This document shows, piece after piece, positions 42,985 to 52,408 of a DNA stretch of 64,000 bases (positions are counted from its first letter, which is position 1; each line of letters begins with the position of its first letter). This stretch comes from Alphaproteobacteria bacterium (lineage in GTDB: Bacteria > Pseudomonadota > Alphaproteobacteria > Micropepsales > Micropepsaceae). The translations under genes were made by a program, and so were the position numbers. The stretch lies in contig PLJH01000076.1 in assembly GCA_003139615.1 (NCBI GenBank), forward strand, positions 19,167-83,166. Direction: 5' to 3'. The notes under the pieces were generated by a model. The model saw nothing but the letters and a program-made list of their open reading frames with translations, searched no databases and had not been told where the DNA came from.

Positions 42985-43952
42985 AGGCCTGTATCGTCGG
43001 CGCGGGCGCTATCGGCGGCTGGATCGCGGGACTTCTCGCCGATGCCGGCTGGGAGGTTTCGCTCTTTGCGCGCGGCACAACTCTCGCTGCCTATCGCGCG
43101 CACGGCTTGCGTGTGCGGCGCGGCGGCGCTGAGAAGGTCTATCGTCTCGCGGCCAGCGATTGTGCCGAGGATTTGCCGAAACCCGATTACGCGATCATCG
43201 GTGCCAAGGGGCAGTCGATTCCGGACCTCGCACCCGCAATCGCGGCTTTGCTCGCGCCGCAGACGTCGGTGGTTCCGGCGATCAACGGGATTCCTTGGTG
43301 GTTTTTTCAGGTGCCGGAGATTCCATTGTCGGGGCTGGCGTTAGCATCCGTCGATCCAGCCGGCGCAATCGCGCGCGCGATCTCTCCCGAACGCGTGATC
43401 GGCTGCGTGGTGCATGCGAGTGCCTGGATGGGCGAGCCCGGCGTGATAGAGGTGCAAGGCGAAGACCGGCTCATTTTCGGGGAGCCCAGTGGTGCATCGT
43501 CCGCGCGTTGCGAAACGCTGGCGAAAGCCCTTGCGGGAAGCACGGTTTCGCCGGTTGTGAGCCCAGACATTCGGCTCGCGATCTGGACCAAGCTCTGGGG
43601 TAACATGGCGATGAACCCGCTGAGCGTGCTGACCGGCGCCACGACGGGCGCGATGCTCGACGATCCCGGCGTATGCGAACTTGTGCGCATGATGATGCTC
43701 GAGATGAAGGCGCTCGGGGCACGCATCGGGCTTGCGCTTGACATGACGCCCGAAGGTCGCATGGAGATCACCCGCAAGCTGGGCGATTTCAAAACTTCGA
43801 TGTTGCGCGACGTGGAAGCCGGTCGCAGCATCGAGATCGAACCGATTCTTGGTGCGCTTGTGGAGATCGCGGATCGGCTCGACGAGTCCGTGCCGAATTT
43901 GCGCGCGGTGCTCGGGCTTGTGAGAGTGCGCGAGGCTGCAATTCGAAGTTAG
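42981..43952 (+). CDS. 2-dehydropantoate 2-reductase family protein
   Basis: A 323-residue ketopantoate reductase (ApbA/PanE) family enzyme. The N-terminal Rossmann motif is KACIVGAGAIGGWIAG, and the ketopantoate-binding Lys is in WTKLWGNMAMNPLSVL. The family reduces ketopantoate with NADPH for pantothenate/CoA synthesis, though many members act on other keto acids, so the gene symbol is withheld. Start is fixed by the ATGA overlap with the hydrolase gene. Confidence 0.9.
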   Translation: MKACIVGAGAIGGWIAGLLADAGWEVSLFARGTTLAAYRAHGLRVRRGGAEKVYRLAASDCAEDLPKPDYAIIGAKGQSIPDLAPAIAALLAPQTSVVPAINGIPWWFFQVPEIPLSGLALASVDPAGAIARAISPERVIGCVVHASAWMGEPGVIEVQGEDRLIFGEPSGASSARCETLAKALAGSTVSPVVSPDIRLAIWTKLWGNMAMNPLSVLTGATTGAMLDDPGVCELVRMMMLEMKALGARIGLALDMTPEGRMEITRKLGDFKTSMLRDVEAGRSIEIEPILGALVEIADRLDESVPNLRAVLGLVRVREAAIRS

Positions 43953-43957
43953 AATTC

Positions 43958-44419
43958 GTGGAGTTGCGGGAGGGGACCATCGCCGAGGGCGAGACCGCAT
44001 TGCTGACTACGATCGCGATATTCCGCGAGCCTTGGGAGGCGCACATGTTCTATGGGCGACTGCAGTTCGAAGCCATTCCAGCGGTGATCGTCCACGAGTG
44101 CCACATATCGGTGAATTGGCAATGGTCGACCGCGTTGGGTGGCGTCAAGGTTCAGGTGCCGCGAAGCTGGGCGCGCGAGGCTCAAATTATTGAGACACGC
44201 TGTCGTATGGGGGAATTCGAGGCCGACTTAAAAGCCGAATTCGGCGATCTCGACGGGATAAAGTGCCCCAACTTCGGATCGGAATATTATTCGGAAAGAT
44301 GGCCCATCCTGGAGACAGTGTTGTGCATGTTGCTTGCATTCGCGTTTGGAGGTCCACCGCCCCGCATGAGGAGGTTTCACTGCAAGACTTGCGGTGCTGA
44401 CTGGAAGCACCCGGGATAG
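43958..44419 (+). CDS. DUF2007 domain protein with C-terminal zinc-ribbon-like Cys
   Basis: A 153-residue protein from a GTG start. LLTTIAIFREPWEAHMFYGRLQFEAIPAVIV is the DUF2007 (putative signal-transducing) domain. A C-terminal stretch with GIKCPNF and RRFHCKTCGADW forms a Cys2-Cys2 zinc-ribbon-like pattern, with a hydrophobic stretch (LETVLCMLLAFAFGG) in between that could be a membrane segment. Only five bases separate it from the previous gene. Function unknown. Confidence 0.75.
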   Translation: MELREGTIAEGETALLTTIAIFREPWEAHMFYGRLQFEAIPAVIVHECHISVNWQWSTALGGVKVQVPRSWAREAQIIETRCRMGEFEADLKAEFGDLDGIKCPNFGSEYYSERWPILETVLCMLLAFAFGGPPPRMRRFHCKTCGADWKHPG

Positions 44420-44508
44420 CAGTGCCGCGAATAGCGAATTCTGCGGTATCAGGTTGAGGCTGCCGCATTCTGCGTGCAAGATGCGTGCTCATCGAACCGC
44501 GGCTGCGC

Positions 44509-46029
44509 ATGACGAAGCCTCTCAACATCCTCTTCATCACCGCCGACCAATGGCGCGCGGAATGCCTGTCCGCGCTCGGCCACCCGATGGTGAAGACTCC
44601 GAATCTCGATGCGCTGGCGCAAGAGGGCGTGCTGTTCCGCAATCACTTCGCCAATGCCGTGCCGTGCGGGCCGTCGCGCACGTCGCTGCACACGGGCATG
44701 TATCTGCAGAACCATCGCTCGGGCACGAACGGGACGCCGCTCGACGCGCGCCACACCAACTGGGCCAAGGAAGCGGCGAAGATCGGCTACGATCCGGTGC
44801 TGTTCGGCTACACCGACACAAGCCTCGATCCGCGCGACCTCGAGGACGACGATCCCTGGCTCAGAACCTATGAGGGACCGCTGCCCGGTATCCGCCCGCT
44901 CGTGATGATGGGCGAATGGGCCTATCCGTGGACAAACTGGCTGAAGGCGAACGGCTATTTCGTTCCGGACGATATCAGACTTTGCTATTCCTATCGCGCG
45001 CCGGGCCTGGATTATGAAGACGGCGCGCCCGTGCCGAGGCCGCTCGCCTATCCGCTCGAAGCCGACGACACCTCGTTCCTCGTCGACCGCTGCATCGATT
45101 ACATTCGCGATGCGAAGGGGCCGTTCATCGCGCATCTCTCCATCATGCGGCCGCATCCGCCTTTCGTGGCGCCCGAGCCTTACAACGCGATGTACGACCC
45201 ACTGGACGTGCCGGGCTTTTCGCGGTTGGCAACATCGGAGGAGGAAAGCGCGCAGCATCCCTGGCTGGCCTATCAATTGTCGCGCCGGCATTTCCGCGCC
45301 AGCACGAATGAGAAAAAGCTCCGCCGCATGAAAGCCGTCTATTACGGGCTGATGAGCGAAGTCGATGCCGCGCTCGGCCGCGTGATCGCGTGCCTCAAGG
45401 AGTTCGGCCGTTGGGACAACACGATGATCGTCTTCACCTCCGATCACGGCGAGCAGATGGGCGATCACTGGCTGATCGGCAAATGCGGCTATTTCGATGC
45501 GTCCTATCGCATTCCACTGATTGTGCGCGTGCCGGGCGCCGATGCGGGCCGCGGCCAGGTCGTCGAGCGCTTCACCGAGAATGTGGACATCATGCCCACT
45601 ATGCTCGATTTGATTGGCGCGGAAATTCCCGGCCAATGCGACGGGCTTTCGCTGCGGCCGTTTCTGGAAGGTCGAGCAGCGCCTGCAAACTGGCGAAGCG
45701 AAGCCCATTGGGAATTCGATTTCCGCAATCCTGCTGACAATGCTGCCGAGCAGGCGCTCGATCTCACGCTCCACCAATGCACGATGAACATCGTGCGCGA
45801 TGCGCGCTACAAATACGTCCACTTCACCAAATCGCCGCCGCTGTTTTTCGATCTCGAAAAGGACCCGGGCGAGTTCGTCAACCGCGCCAATGATCCGGCC
45901 TATCTGCCGCGCGTGCTCGAATACGCCCAGAAGCTGCTTTCCTGGCGCATGAATCACGACGAACAGACGCTGACGCATATCGCCCTGACGCCGGACGGCC
46001 CGGTCGAGCGACGGGCACGATTGTATTGA
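44509..46029 (+). CDS. Sulfatase/phosphonate monoester hydrolase-like enzyme
   Basis: A 506-residue alkaline phosphatase superfamily hydrolase. The formylglycine motif CGPSRTSLHTGMY starts at Cys53 (CxPSR), metal ligands include Asp in ITADQWRAE (Asp13) and the pair in FTSDHGEQMGDHW. It lacks a signal peptide. The group with NGTPLDARHTNWAKEAAKIGY resembles phosphonate monoester hydrolases/aryl sulfatases of alphaproteobacteria. It hydrolyses sulfate, phosphate or phosphonate esters. Start at 44509 (MTKPLNILFI) is where similarity begins; an upstream start at 44485 is possible. Formylglycine-generating enzyme is not in the window. Confidence 0.92.
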   Translation: MTKPLNILFITADQWRAECLSALGHPMVKTPNLDALAQEGVLFRNHFANAVPCGPSRTSLHTGMYLQNHRSGTNGTPLDARHTNWAKEAAKIGYDPVLFGYTDTSLDPRDLEDDDPWLRTYEGPLPGIRPLVMMGEWAYPWTNWLKANGYFVPDDIRLCYSYRAPGLDYEDGAPVPRPLAYPLEADDTSFLVDRCIDYIRDAKGPFIAHLSIMRPHPPFVAPEPYNAMYDPLDVPGFSRLATSEEESAQHPWLAYQLSRRHFRASTNEKKLRRMKAVYYGLMSEVDAALGRVIACLKEFGRWDNTMIVFTSDHGEQMGDHWLIGKCGYFDASYRIPLIVRVPGADAGRGQVVERFTENVDIMPTMLDLIGAEIPGQCDGLSLRPFLEGRAAPANWRSEAHWEFDFRNPADNAAEQALDLTLHQCTMNIVRDARYKYVHFTKSPPLFFDLEKDPGEFVNRANDPAYLPRVLEYAQKLLSWRMNHDEQTLTHIALTPDGPVERRARLY

Positions 46030-46050
46030 ACTGTTGAGACGGGGATTCAA

Positions 46051-46620
46051 ATGACTTCTGGAAGAACGGCCATTGCTGCTATCGGCGGGTGCCTCGCGGT
46101 CGTGCTTGTTGTAGGCGGGTTGCTGATTGTTACCGGCGCTTACAACGTTGGGGCCGATGCGCCGCATACGGCGATTGTTCGCGCTTTGATCGGCTATGCG
46201 CGCGAACGTTCGATCGAAGTTCGCGCAAGCGACGTTGCCGTGCCGCGCCTCGACGATCCCAAGATGATCGCGGACGGCGCGTCGGATTACGATGCGATGT
46301 GCACGGGTTGTCATCTCGCGCCGGGCATGGCGGAAAACGAGATGCGTCCGGGCCTCAATCCCAAGCCGCCGCTTCTGGCGCAGGGCCGCGCCGGTCATGC
46401 AGCCGAGCAGTTCTGGGTCATCAAGCACGGCATCAAGTTGACCGCCATGCCGGCCTGGGGCGTCACCCATTCCGATGCCGAAATCTGGAACATGGTGGCG
46501 TTTCTGCAGAAACTGCCCGCGCTATCGCCTGCGCAATACCACGCACTCGTCGCGCAATCCGGCGATCACCATGCCCACGATCATGGAGACGCGCCGATGG
46601 ATATGGACCACATGCACTGA
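46051..46620 (+). CDS. Membrane-anchored mono-heme cytochrome c with His-rich tail
   Basis: A 189-residue cytochrome c. One N-terminal transmembrane helix (9-30) anchors it, with the heme domain in the periplasm. The heme site is CTGCH (84-88), the axial Met is in LTAMPAWG (Met133), W in FWVIKHG. The last 20 residues are rich in His/Asp/Met (HHAHDHGDAPMDMDHMH), a potential metal (Cu or Ni) binding tail. Follows the sulfatase by 21 bases. An electron carrier, possibly in copper-related respiration; target unknown. Confidence 0.88.
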   Translation: MTSGRTAIAAIGGCLAVVLVVGGLLIVTGAYNVGADAPHTAIVRALIGYARERSIEVRASDVAVPRLDDPKMIADGASDYDAMCTGCHLAPGMAENEMRPGLNPKPPLLAQGRAGHAAEQFWVIKHGIKLTAMPAWGVTHSDAEIWNMVAFLQKLPALSPAQYHALVAQSGDHHAHDHGDAPMDMDHMH

Positions 46621-46631
46621 ATGCGAGGTGC

Positions 46632-46931
46632 TTAGCGCTCTTGCCGATATTCCTGCGCATGCGTGGCGCGAAGACCGGCCAGTCCGTATTTCTTCATGGC
46701 GGTCTGCCACGAGAGAAATTCCTCGACCGTCAACGCATAGCGATCACAGGCATCGTCCAGGCTCAGAAGGCCTCCGTGCACCGCCGCCACGACCTGCGCC
46801 TTGCGGCGCGGAACCCAGCGCGGTTCGCCTGCCGCCGGCAAGTCCGACAAAGTGATCACATTGCCGTCCGGATCGCGGACGGGTTCGGTCTGCCTATCGA
46901 GGCGGTTATATTTTCGAGCTGCTCGACCCAT
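46632..46931 (-). CDS. sciP: SciP/DUF1153 cell-cycle regulator
   Basis: A 99-residue Caulobacter SciP homologue. The conserved core RWVPRRKAQVVAAVHGGLLSLDDACDRYALTVEEFLSWQ and GLAGLRATHAQEYR cover residues 38-96. SciP is a helix-turn-helix protein that binds CtrA and represses CtrA-activated genes in G1 cells, so the gene places the organism within CtrA-bearing Alphaproteobacteria. Start at 46931 has a perfect AAGGAGG site; an upstream ATG at 46961 lacks it. The N-terminus (GRAARKYNRLDRQTEPVRD) differs from Caulobacter SciP. Confidence 0.92.
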   Translation of the reverse strand: MGRAARKYNRLDRQTEPVRDPDGNVITLSDLPAAGEPRWVPRRKAQVVAAVHGGLLSLDDACDRYALTVEEFLSWQTAMKKYGLAGLRATHAQEYRQER

Positions 46932-47079
46932 GTCAGCCTCCTTGCTTCGATGCATCTTCAAAGCGCCGAAACCGGAAAGCGTTCCCCGGTCGCCACGGCA
47001 AATGCCGGTGGCCGTTAACCGCGGGGAAAGAAGAAGATTAAAGAAAAGGCAAAATGCGATCTATTTTATGGCCGGGCAA

Positions 47080-47934
47080 TTACGCGATCAACGTACCCAG
47101 CCGGTCGCGATAAAGGCGGCTCAGGCGCAGTTCGGTCCCGTCGGTCAGGCGCAGCAGCGCATCGCCGGCGCCGGCCGATTTCACTTCCCGAATGCGATCT
47201 TTCGCGACGATCAGCCGGCGGTGAACGCGCACGAACTCGACGGGATTGAGTTGCGTTTCGAGCCGCGCAAGGCTTTCGCGAAGCAGGTGAACAGCCAGTC
47301 CAACGTGCAACGCAAGATAGTTGCCCTGCGTCTCGATCCAATCGACATCATTAAGCTGGATGATTGTGACACGGCCACGCTCCTTGACGGAGACAGATGC
47401 GAGATAGGCCGGAGCCGGAATCACGGGCGGCGCGACAAGCTTGAGGTTTTGAATTTCCCGAACGAAGCGCACGGCGTGCGCGAGGGCAAGGAATCCGGCG
47501 ACGCTGAACAGAACGGGTGCCCAGTTGGATATCAGTTCGTCGCGCAATGCCGTCAGGAACGGGCGATGTTCCGACGGCATGAACCAGTCGGCGAGCACGC
47601 AGGAGACGAAGATGAGCACGAAAGAAATGAACGCGGCGGCGGCCGTCTCGATTGCGGCATGCCGCCAAGTGGCCGTTCCCTCGATCGGATAATTTCGAAC
47701 GAGCGCAATCAGGAACGGCGAGGCCAGCCCGCCCAGGAGGCTTGCGACCGCGATGCGTGCGATCTCTTCGCGCCAGCCCGGCCCGCCTCCGGCGTCGATC
47801 ATCCGCAGCACATTGTCGGGCTCGAGAACCAGCAAAAATGCCAGCCAATAAAGAAAGCCGAAGCCGACCTCACGCGCGAGGGCCGGCAATCGCGCATTGC
47901 CGCTTTGTTCGCTTTCCGGCCCGATTTCGGTCAT
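47080..47934 (-). CDS. Membrane-bound LytTR-type transcriptional regulator
   Basis: A 284-residue protein with four or so transmembrane helices (about 24-160) followed by a cytoplasmic LytTR DNA-binding domain (about 178-284): VSVKERGRVTIIQLNDVDWIETQGNYLALHVG, FVRVHRRLIVAKDRIREV, and LRLTDGTELRLSRLYRDRL. There is no receiver. The membrane part presumably senses a signal and the LytTR domain acts on promoters. Divergent from the carboxylesterase gene at 48108, which is a candidate target because 173 bases separate the starts. Confidence 0.88.
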   Translation of the reverse strand: MTEIGPESEQSGNARLPALAREVGFGFLYWLAFLLVLEPDNVLRMIDAGGGPGWREEIARIAVASLLGGLASPFLIALVRNYPIEGTATWRHAAIETAAAAFISFVLIFVSCVLADWFMPSEHRPFLTALRDELISNWAPVLFSVAGFLALAHAVRFVREIQNLKLVAPPVIPAPAYLASVSVKERGRVTIIQLNDVDWIETQGNYLALHVGLAVHLLRESLARLETQLNPVEFVRVHRRLIVAKDRIREVKSAGAGDALLRLTDGTELRLSRLYRDRLGTLIA

Positions 47935-48107
47935 GCGCCACTGTGCGGGAAACGCCCCGAACGGTCCAGTTTGCAGGGATTTGTGCCGAGTCGCACCGGC
48001 CGAGGTGCGAGACGAATGCCGGATCCCTTCCGCGTGCGGCTTAAGAATTCCACCTTAGGGCCAACTCCGCCGCGAACGGCAGAGGTATCTCGAAAGGCAA
48101 GCAAACG

Positions 48108-49682
48108 ATGTCGAACATATGGCGAATGGCAATTCTAGCGGCCGGCCTTCTGCTGGTTTCGTTGCCCGTATCGGCATCGGTCGTGACCACGGAATCCGGA
48201 TTGGTGCGCGGATCCGAGGCGAATGACATTGCCGTCTACAAGGGCATTCCCTTTGCGGCGCCTCCCGTTGGTCAGCTGCGCTGGCGCGAACCGCAACCGG
48301 CAAATCCCTGGCAGGGTGTCCGCGCAGCCGACGCGTTTGCGCCGGCCTGCATTCAGACCGGCGTCTCGATGCCCGGCGAAACCCCGCCCACGGTGAGCGA
48401 GGATTGCCTCTATCTGAATATCTGGGCTCCTGCGCATAGCGGCATGGCCCAACTGCCCGTCATGGTGTGGATATATGGGGGAGGGTTCTTCAACGGTTCT
48501 GCGTCCATGCCGCTTTATTGGGGCGATCGGCTCGCGCGCAAGGGCGTCGTCGTCGTCACCTTCGGTTATCGCGTGGGACCGTTCGGATTTCTTGCGCAAC
48601 CCGAACTCACGCGCGAGTCGCCGCATCATTCCTCCGGGAATTACGGTTTCGAGGATCAGATCGCGGCGCTTGCCTGGGTGAAGCGCAACATTGCGGCATT
48701 CGGCGGCGATCCCGCGCGCGTGACGATTGCCGGCCAATCGGCGGGTGCGGCATCCGTCAGTGTTTTGATGGCGTCGCCCTTGGCCAGGGGATTGTTCGCG
48801 CGCGCCATCGCGGAAAGCGGCGGCATGTTCGAGCCGATGCAGTTGGCGCCGAGTTATCAACTTGCGAATGCCGAAAAGGATGGTGAGGCGTATGCCGAGT
48901 CGGTCGGTGCAAAGTCTCTCGCCGAACTTCGCGCGTTGCCTGCGAGCGCTTTGCTAAAAGGCAAAGCCGGTGAGATTTCGCATCCGGTTCTTGAACCTTA
49001 TGTGATCCCGCAATCGCCCTACGATGCGTTCGTTGCGGGGCAACAGAACGACGTGCCGATCCTGGTCGGATCGAATGCCAACGAGGCGCGCTCGCTGATC
49101 GACGATCTCGACACGGTTACGGCAGTAAACTTCTCGGCCGGTATCGCAAAGCGCTGGGGCGCGTTACCGCCGCAACTTCTCGAAGCCTATCCGCATGCGA
49201 CGGATGCCGAAGCCCGTCAGGCACGCCTCGATTTCGAGCGCGATCTGCGTTTCGGCTGGGACGACTGGGCATGGGCGCGGTTGGAATCGATGCGCGGTCG
49301 CAATGCCGTCTATTACTATCGCTTCGCGCATTCGCCGCCGTTTCCAGCAGGCACGGTTTATGACGGCTGGGGCGCAAGTCATTTTTCCGAACTCTGGTAC
49401 ACGTTCGATCATCTTGGTCAGGAGCCGTGGGCGTGGAGCGCCGCGGACCGCAAGCTCGCCGATGAGATGTCCAGCTATTGGGTGAATTTCGCGCGCACGG
49501 GAAACCCGAACGGTGCCGGCCTTCCGGCATGGCCAACCTTCACCCCGGCGGATGGCCGCACGCTCATTCTCGACGAGCCGATTTCGGTGGGGCATATTCC
49601 CGAACTGAAGAGCCTGCAAGTGTTTGACGCGGTCTATTCCCAGGTGCGGGGTGCCGCGTTCGGAGACCCTCCGCAACACTAG
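48108..49682 (+). CDS. Secreted carboxylesterase, type B
   Basis: A 524-residue type-B esterase (cholinesterase-like). Signal peptide residues 1-23 (MAILAAGLLLVSLPVSA). GIPFAAPPVGQLRWREPQ and EDCLYLNIWAPA are type-B signatures, FGGDPARVTIAGQSAGA holds the nucleophile Ser, Glu in NEARSLIDDLD and the acid/His in the last third (GASHFSELWYTFDHL) complete the triad. It hydrolyses carboxylic esters in the periplasm. Downstream of a divergent LytTR regulator. Confidence 0.93.
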   Translation: MSNIWRMAILAAGLLLVSLPVSASVVTTESGLVRGSEANDIAVYKGIPFAAPPVGQLRWREPQPANPWQGVRAADAFAPACIQTGVSMPGETPPTVSEDCLYLNIWAPAHSGMAQLPVMVWIYGGGFFNGSASMPLYWGDRLARKGVVVVTFGYRVGPFGFLAQPELTRESPHHSSGNYGFEDQIAALAWVKRNIAAFGGDPARVTIAGQSAGAASVSVLMASPLARGLFARAIAESGGMFEPMQLAPSYQLANAEKDGEAYAESVGAKSLAELRALPASALLKGKAGEISHPVLEPYVIPQSPYDAFVAGQQNDVPILVGSNANEARSLIDDLDTVTAVNFSAGIAKRWGALPPQLLEAYPHATDAEARQARLDFERDLRFGWDDWAWARLESMRGRNAVYYYRFAHSPPFPAGTVYDGWGASHFSELWYTFDHLGQEPWAWSAADRKLADEMSSYWVNFARTGNPNGAGLPAWPTFTPADGRTLILDEPISVGHIPELKSLQVFDAVYSQVRGAAFGDPPQH

Positions 49683-50383
49683 CCCGGCCGCGCGGTCCTT
49701 ACGGTCGCGTCCACCAGAACGTCGAGCGTGTCGATGACCGGGCTTCCGACATCGGGCGCGGGCAGAAGCGATAACTCGCTGCAGGCGACAAGAAAGGCAT
49801 CTGCGCCGTTCTCCTTCAGCTTCCGGGCAATGGCTTCGTAGGTCCGCCGATGGGCTGGAGACGTGCCTCCCGCCTTCACCGCCCTTATGATTTCAAGCAG
49901 CCGGTCTTCCGTATCTTGGTCGATCGGAGTCAATTCATAACCTGCGGCGGTGAGATGCTTGTCGAACAATCCGACGCGAAGAACGGCCGGCGAAGCGAGC
50001 ATGCCGATCCGTTTGGGCTTGGGCGCAAGCGTGTCGAGGCGTTCGACCGACAGGCCGACCATGTCGAGAACGGGGATGCCGACCGCTTCAGCAATGGCCG
50101 GATGATAGTAATGGGCGGTGTTGCAGGGGATCGTCAGGACATCCGCGCCCATCGCTTCCAGCTTGCGGGCCATCGCGACAAGCACAGGCGTGGGATCTTC
50201 ACCGCCGCCTTCGAGGATCGCCTTGATGCGCGACGGAATCTTTGGGTTGTTGTCGGCGATGACGTGCAGATGATCGCTGTCGTCATGAGCAGGAACCGCA
50301 GCGACGAGCCGGCGCATGAACTCGACCGTCGCTTCCGGTCCCATACCGCCGATCACGCCGACCGTCTTTTCGGGCGCGCTCAT
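49679..50383 (-). CDS. Aspartate/glutamate racemase family protein
   Basis: A 234-residue two-domain racemase. [19 protein letters not shown] begins the first domain. The two catalytic Cys are Cys87 ([10 protein letters not shown]) and Cys201 (VACSELSLL), the PLP-independent Asp/Glu racemase pair. It converts L- and D-aspartate (or glutamate) in the cytoplasm. Its ATG overlaps the stop of the D-cysteine desulfhydrase-like gene (ATGA), suggesting a coupled D-amino-acid pathway. Overlap of stops with the carboxylesterase is four bases. Confidence 0.92.
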   Translation of the reverse strand: MSAPEKTVGVIGGMGPEATVEFMRRLVAAVPAHDDSDHLHVIADNNPKIPSRIKAILEGGGEDPTPVLVAMARKLEAMGADVLTIPCNTAHYYHPAIAEAVGIPVLDMVGLSVERLDTLAPKPKRIGMLASPAVLRVGLFDKHLTAAGYELTPIDQDTEDRLLEIIRAVKAGGTSPAHRRTYEAIARKLKENGADAFLVACSELSLLPAPDVGSPVIDTLDVLVDATVRTARPG

Positions 50384-51375
50384 GTGAAAGAGTCGGGATA
50401 GCCGAACAGGCCGACAGAACCGCCCGTGTGCAGGAACACGACGTTTGATTCCTTCTCGAACGTGCCTTTGCGAACGAGATCGATCAGTCCCGCCATTCCT
50501 TTGCCGGTGTAAACGGGATCGAGCAGGATTCCTTCGTGCTGCGCCAGCATCGTCACGGCTTCGATCATGCCCTCGGTCGGAATGCCGTAACCCTGGCCGA
50601 CATAGTCCGAATTCGCCGCGATATGCTCGCGTTTCACCGCGCCCGGCGCGCCGACAAGCTCGGCAGTTTTCTCGGCGAGCGCGAACACGGCTTCCTCTTG
50701 CTTCTCCTTCGGCGCGCGCACGCTGATCCCCAGAACCGGAATATTCGCGTGGATCGCACAAAGCCCGGCAACGAGCCCGGCTTGCGTGCCTGTGCTGCCG
50801 GTCGCCTGCACGATGTGATCGATCCGGAGATTCAATTCATTGGCCTGCGCAACCAGTTCCAATGCGCAATTGGCATAGCCCAGCGCGCCCGTGGTGTTCG
50901 AGCCGCCCCCGGGAATGATATAGGGCTTCTTGCCCTTGGCGCGCAGATCGCGCGCCACCGCTTCCATTTCCGCATTCATGTCCGCGCCGGCGGGACGCTT
51001 CGAAACATGCGCCCCATGCAGATGATCGAGCAGGACATTGCCGTTCTGCGTGTATTCGCGCGTCGCAAATCCCGTGCGGTCCTCGAGCAGGATGTGGCAT
51101 TCGAAGCCGAGCTTGGCGGCGGCGGCCGCCGTCTGCCGCGCATGGTTGGATTGGGTCGCGCCCTGCGTGATGACCGTGTCCGCGCCCTGGCGCATCGCGT
51201 CGCCCATCAGGAATTCGAGCTTGCGGGTTTTGTTGCCGCCCGTCGAAAGCCCGGTGCAATCGTCGCGCTTGATCCACAGGTGTGGCCCGCCGAGCTGCTT
51301 CGAGAGCCGCTCCATGGGCTCGAGCGGAGTCGGCAAATGCGCCAGTTTTATGCGAGGGAAACGTGCGAGATGCAT
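50380..51375 (-). CDS. D-cysteine desulfhydrase/ACC deaminase family PLP enzyme
   Basis: A 331-residue fold-type II PLP enzyme. The PLP Lys is Lys49 in [10 protein letters not shown], the substrate-carboxylate loop [13 protein letters not shown], and [12 protein letters not shown] plus [11 protein letters not shown] bind phosphate and pyridine. Candidate activities are D-cysteine desulfhydrase, L-cysteate sulfo-lyase (CuyA) and ACC deaminase, which share this framework and cannot be separated by eye. The pairing with an Asp/Glu racemase favours a D-amino acid or sulfonated amino acid substrate. First gene of the two-gene operon. Confidence 0.9.
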   Translation of the reverse strand: MHLARFPRIKLAHLPTPLEPMERLSKQLGGPHLWIKRDDCTGLSTGGNKTRKLEFLMGDAMRQGADTVITQGATQSNHARQTAAAAAKLGFECHILLEDRTGFATREYTQNGNVLLDHLHGAHVSKRPAGADMNAEMEAVARDLRAKGKKPYIIPGGGSNTTGALGYANCALELVAQANELNLRIDHIVQATGSTGTQAGLVAGLCAIHANIPVLGISVRAPKEKQEEAVFALAEKTAELVGAPGAVKREHIAANSDYVGQGYGIPTEGMIEAVTMLAQHEGILLDPVYTGKGMAGLIDLVRKGTFEKESNVVFLHTGGSVGLFGYPDSFT

Positions 51376-51474
51376 GATGCGACCTTTCCGAGAAGAAGTG
51401 GATGTTAGACCGGATTGCGCCCGTGCGCGCGCGAAATTTCTTCGCGCACCGTGCCGATAACGAATGCCATGATG

Positions 51475-52227
51475 CTAGCCGCGACCGATGAACGGCATTT
51501 TCGTCGCCATCACCGTGAGGAACGGCACATTGGCGTCAAGCGGCAAACCCGCCATGTAAACCACCGCGTCTGCCACATGTTTGACGTCCATCGTCGGTTC
51601 GGGCGCAAGCTGGCCATTCGCCTGTGGCACTCCCGCGCTCATGCGCGCCGTCATGTCGGTGGCGGCATTGCCGATGTCGATCTGTCCGCAGGCGATGTCG
51701 AAGGCGCGTCCATCAAGCGCGGTCGATTTGGTGAGGCCGGTCATTGCGTGCTTCGTCGCGGTATAGGGCGCGGAATAGGGCCGCGGCACATGTGCGGAGA
51801 TCGAGCCGTTGTTGATGATGCGCCCGCCGCGGGGCGTTTGCGCCTTCATCATCCGGATCGCTTGCTGCGTGCACAGAAATGCACCCGTGAGATTTGTGTC
51901 GACGACGCGCTTCCATTGCGCGAGCGGAATATCCTCCATCGGCATCGGCGGCGTGCCGGTGCCGGCGTTGTTGAACAGCACATCGAGCCGGCCGAAGGCC
52001 GTTTTCGTTTGGGCGAACAAGGCGCGCACGGATTCCTGATCGGAGACATCGCATGTGATGGCGGCCATCTCGCCCGGCCCGGCCTTCGCAACTGTGGCGT
52101 CCAGTGCATCTTTCCGCCGCCCGGCAGCCGCGACCGCGTAGCCCGCATGCGACAATGCAACAGCCACCGCCCGGCCGATTCCGGAACCGGCGCCGGTGAC
52201 GATCGCGACACGGTCGTTTTTGCTCAT
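51475..52227 (-). CDS. SDR family oxidoreductase
   Basis: A 250-residue classical [22 protein letters not shown] binds the cofactor; NNAGTG, Ser in [10 protein letters not shown] and [10 protein letters not shown] (Tyr/Lys) form the active site. Arg after the first glycine loop ([10 protein letters not shown]) suggests NADP(H). The last third (ATDMTARM) is unusual at the substrate loop. It is preceded by a moderate GAGTTG ribosome site. Monocistronic, divergent from dps by 181 bases. Substrate unknown. Confidence 0.9.
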   Translation of the reverse strand: MSKNDRVAIVTGAGSGIGRAVAVALSHAGYAVAAAGRRKDALDATVAKAGPGEMAAITCDVSDQESVRALFAQTKTAFGRLDVLFNNAGTGTPPMPMEDIPLAQWKRVVDTNLTGAFLCTQQAIRMMKAQTPRGGRIINNGSISAHVPRPYSAPYTATKHAMTGLTKSTALDGRAFDIACGQIDIGNAATDMTARMSAGVPQANGQLAPEPTMDVKHVADAVVYMAGLPLDANVPFLTVMATKMPFIGRG

Positions 52228-52408
52228 CTTTCAACTCCTTGTGCGATCGATATCAAAGTCGCACCTTGGGGGCCGTTCCGGAGGAAATGTGTGCCGAACG
52301 GCGATATTGGGCAATTTGCGCGACGGAAATCGTTGAATTATCGCGGTCGACATATCACATTCGGGTCCATATTTCCGTCCGGCTTGAACACCATAGGAGA
52401 CCCAGATC

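Noticed and set aside
44449..46470. Minus-strand ORF of 673 codons
   Set aside because: Antisense to the sulfatase and cytochrome c genes, which have clear active-site motifs.
52228..52408. EcfG promoter for dps
   Set aside because: No GGAAC-N16/17-CGTT on the plus strand; the nearest match has two or more mismatches.
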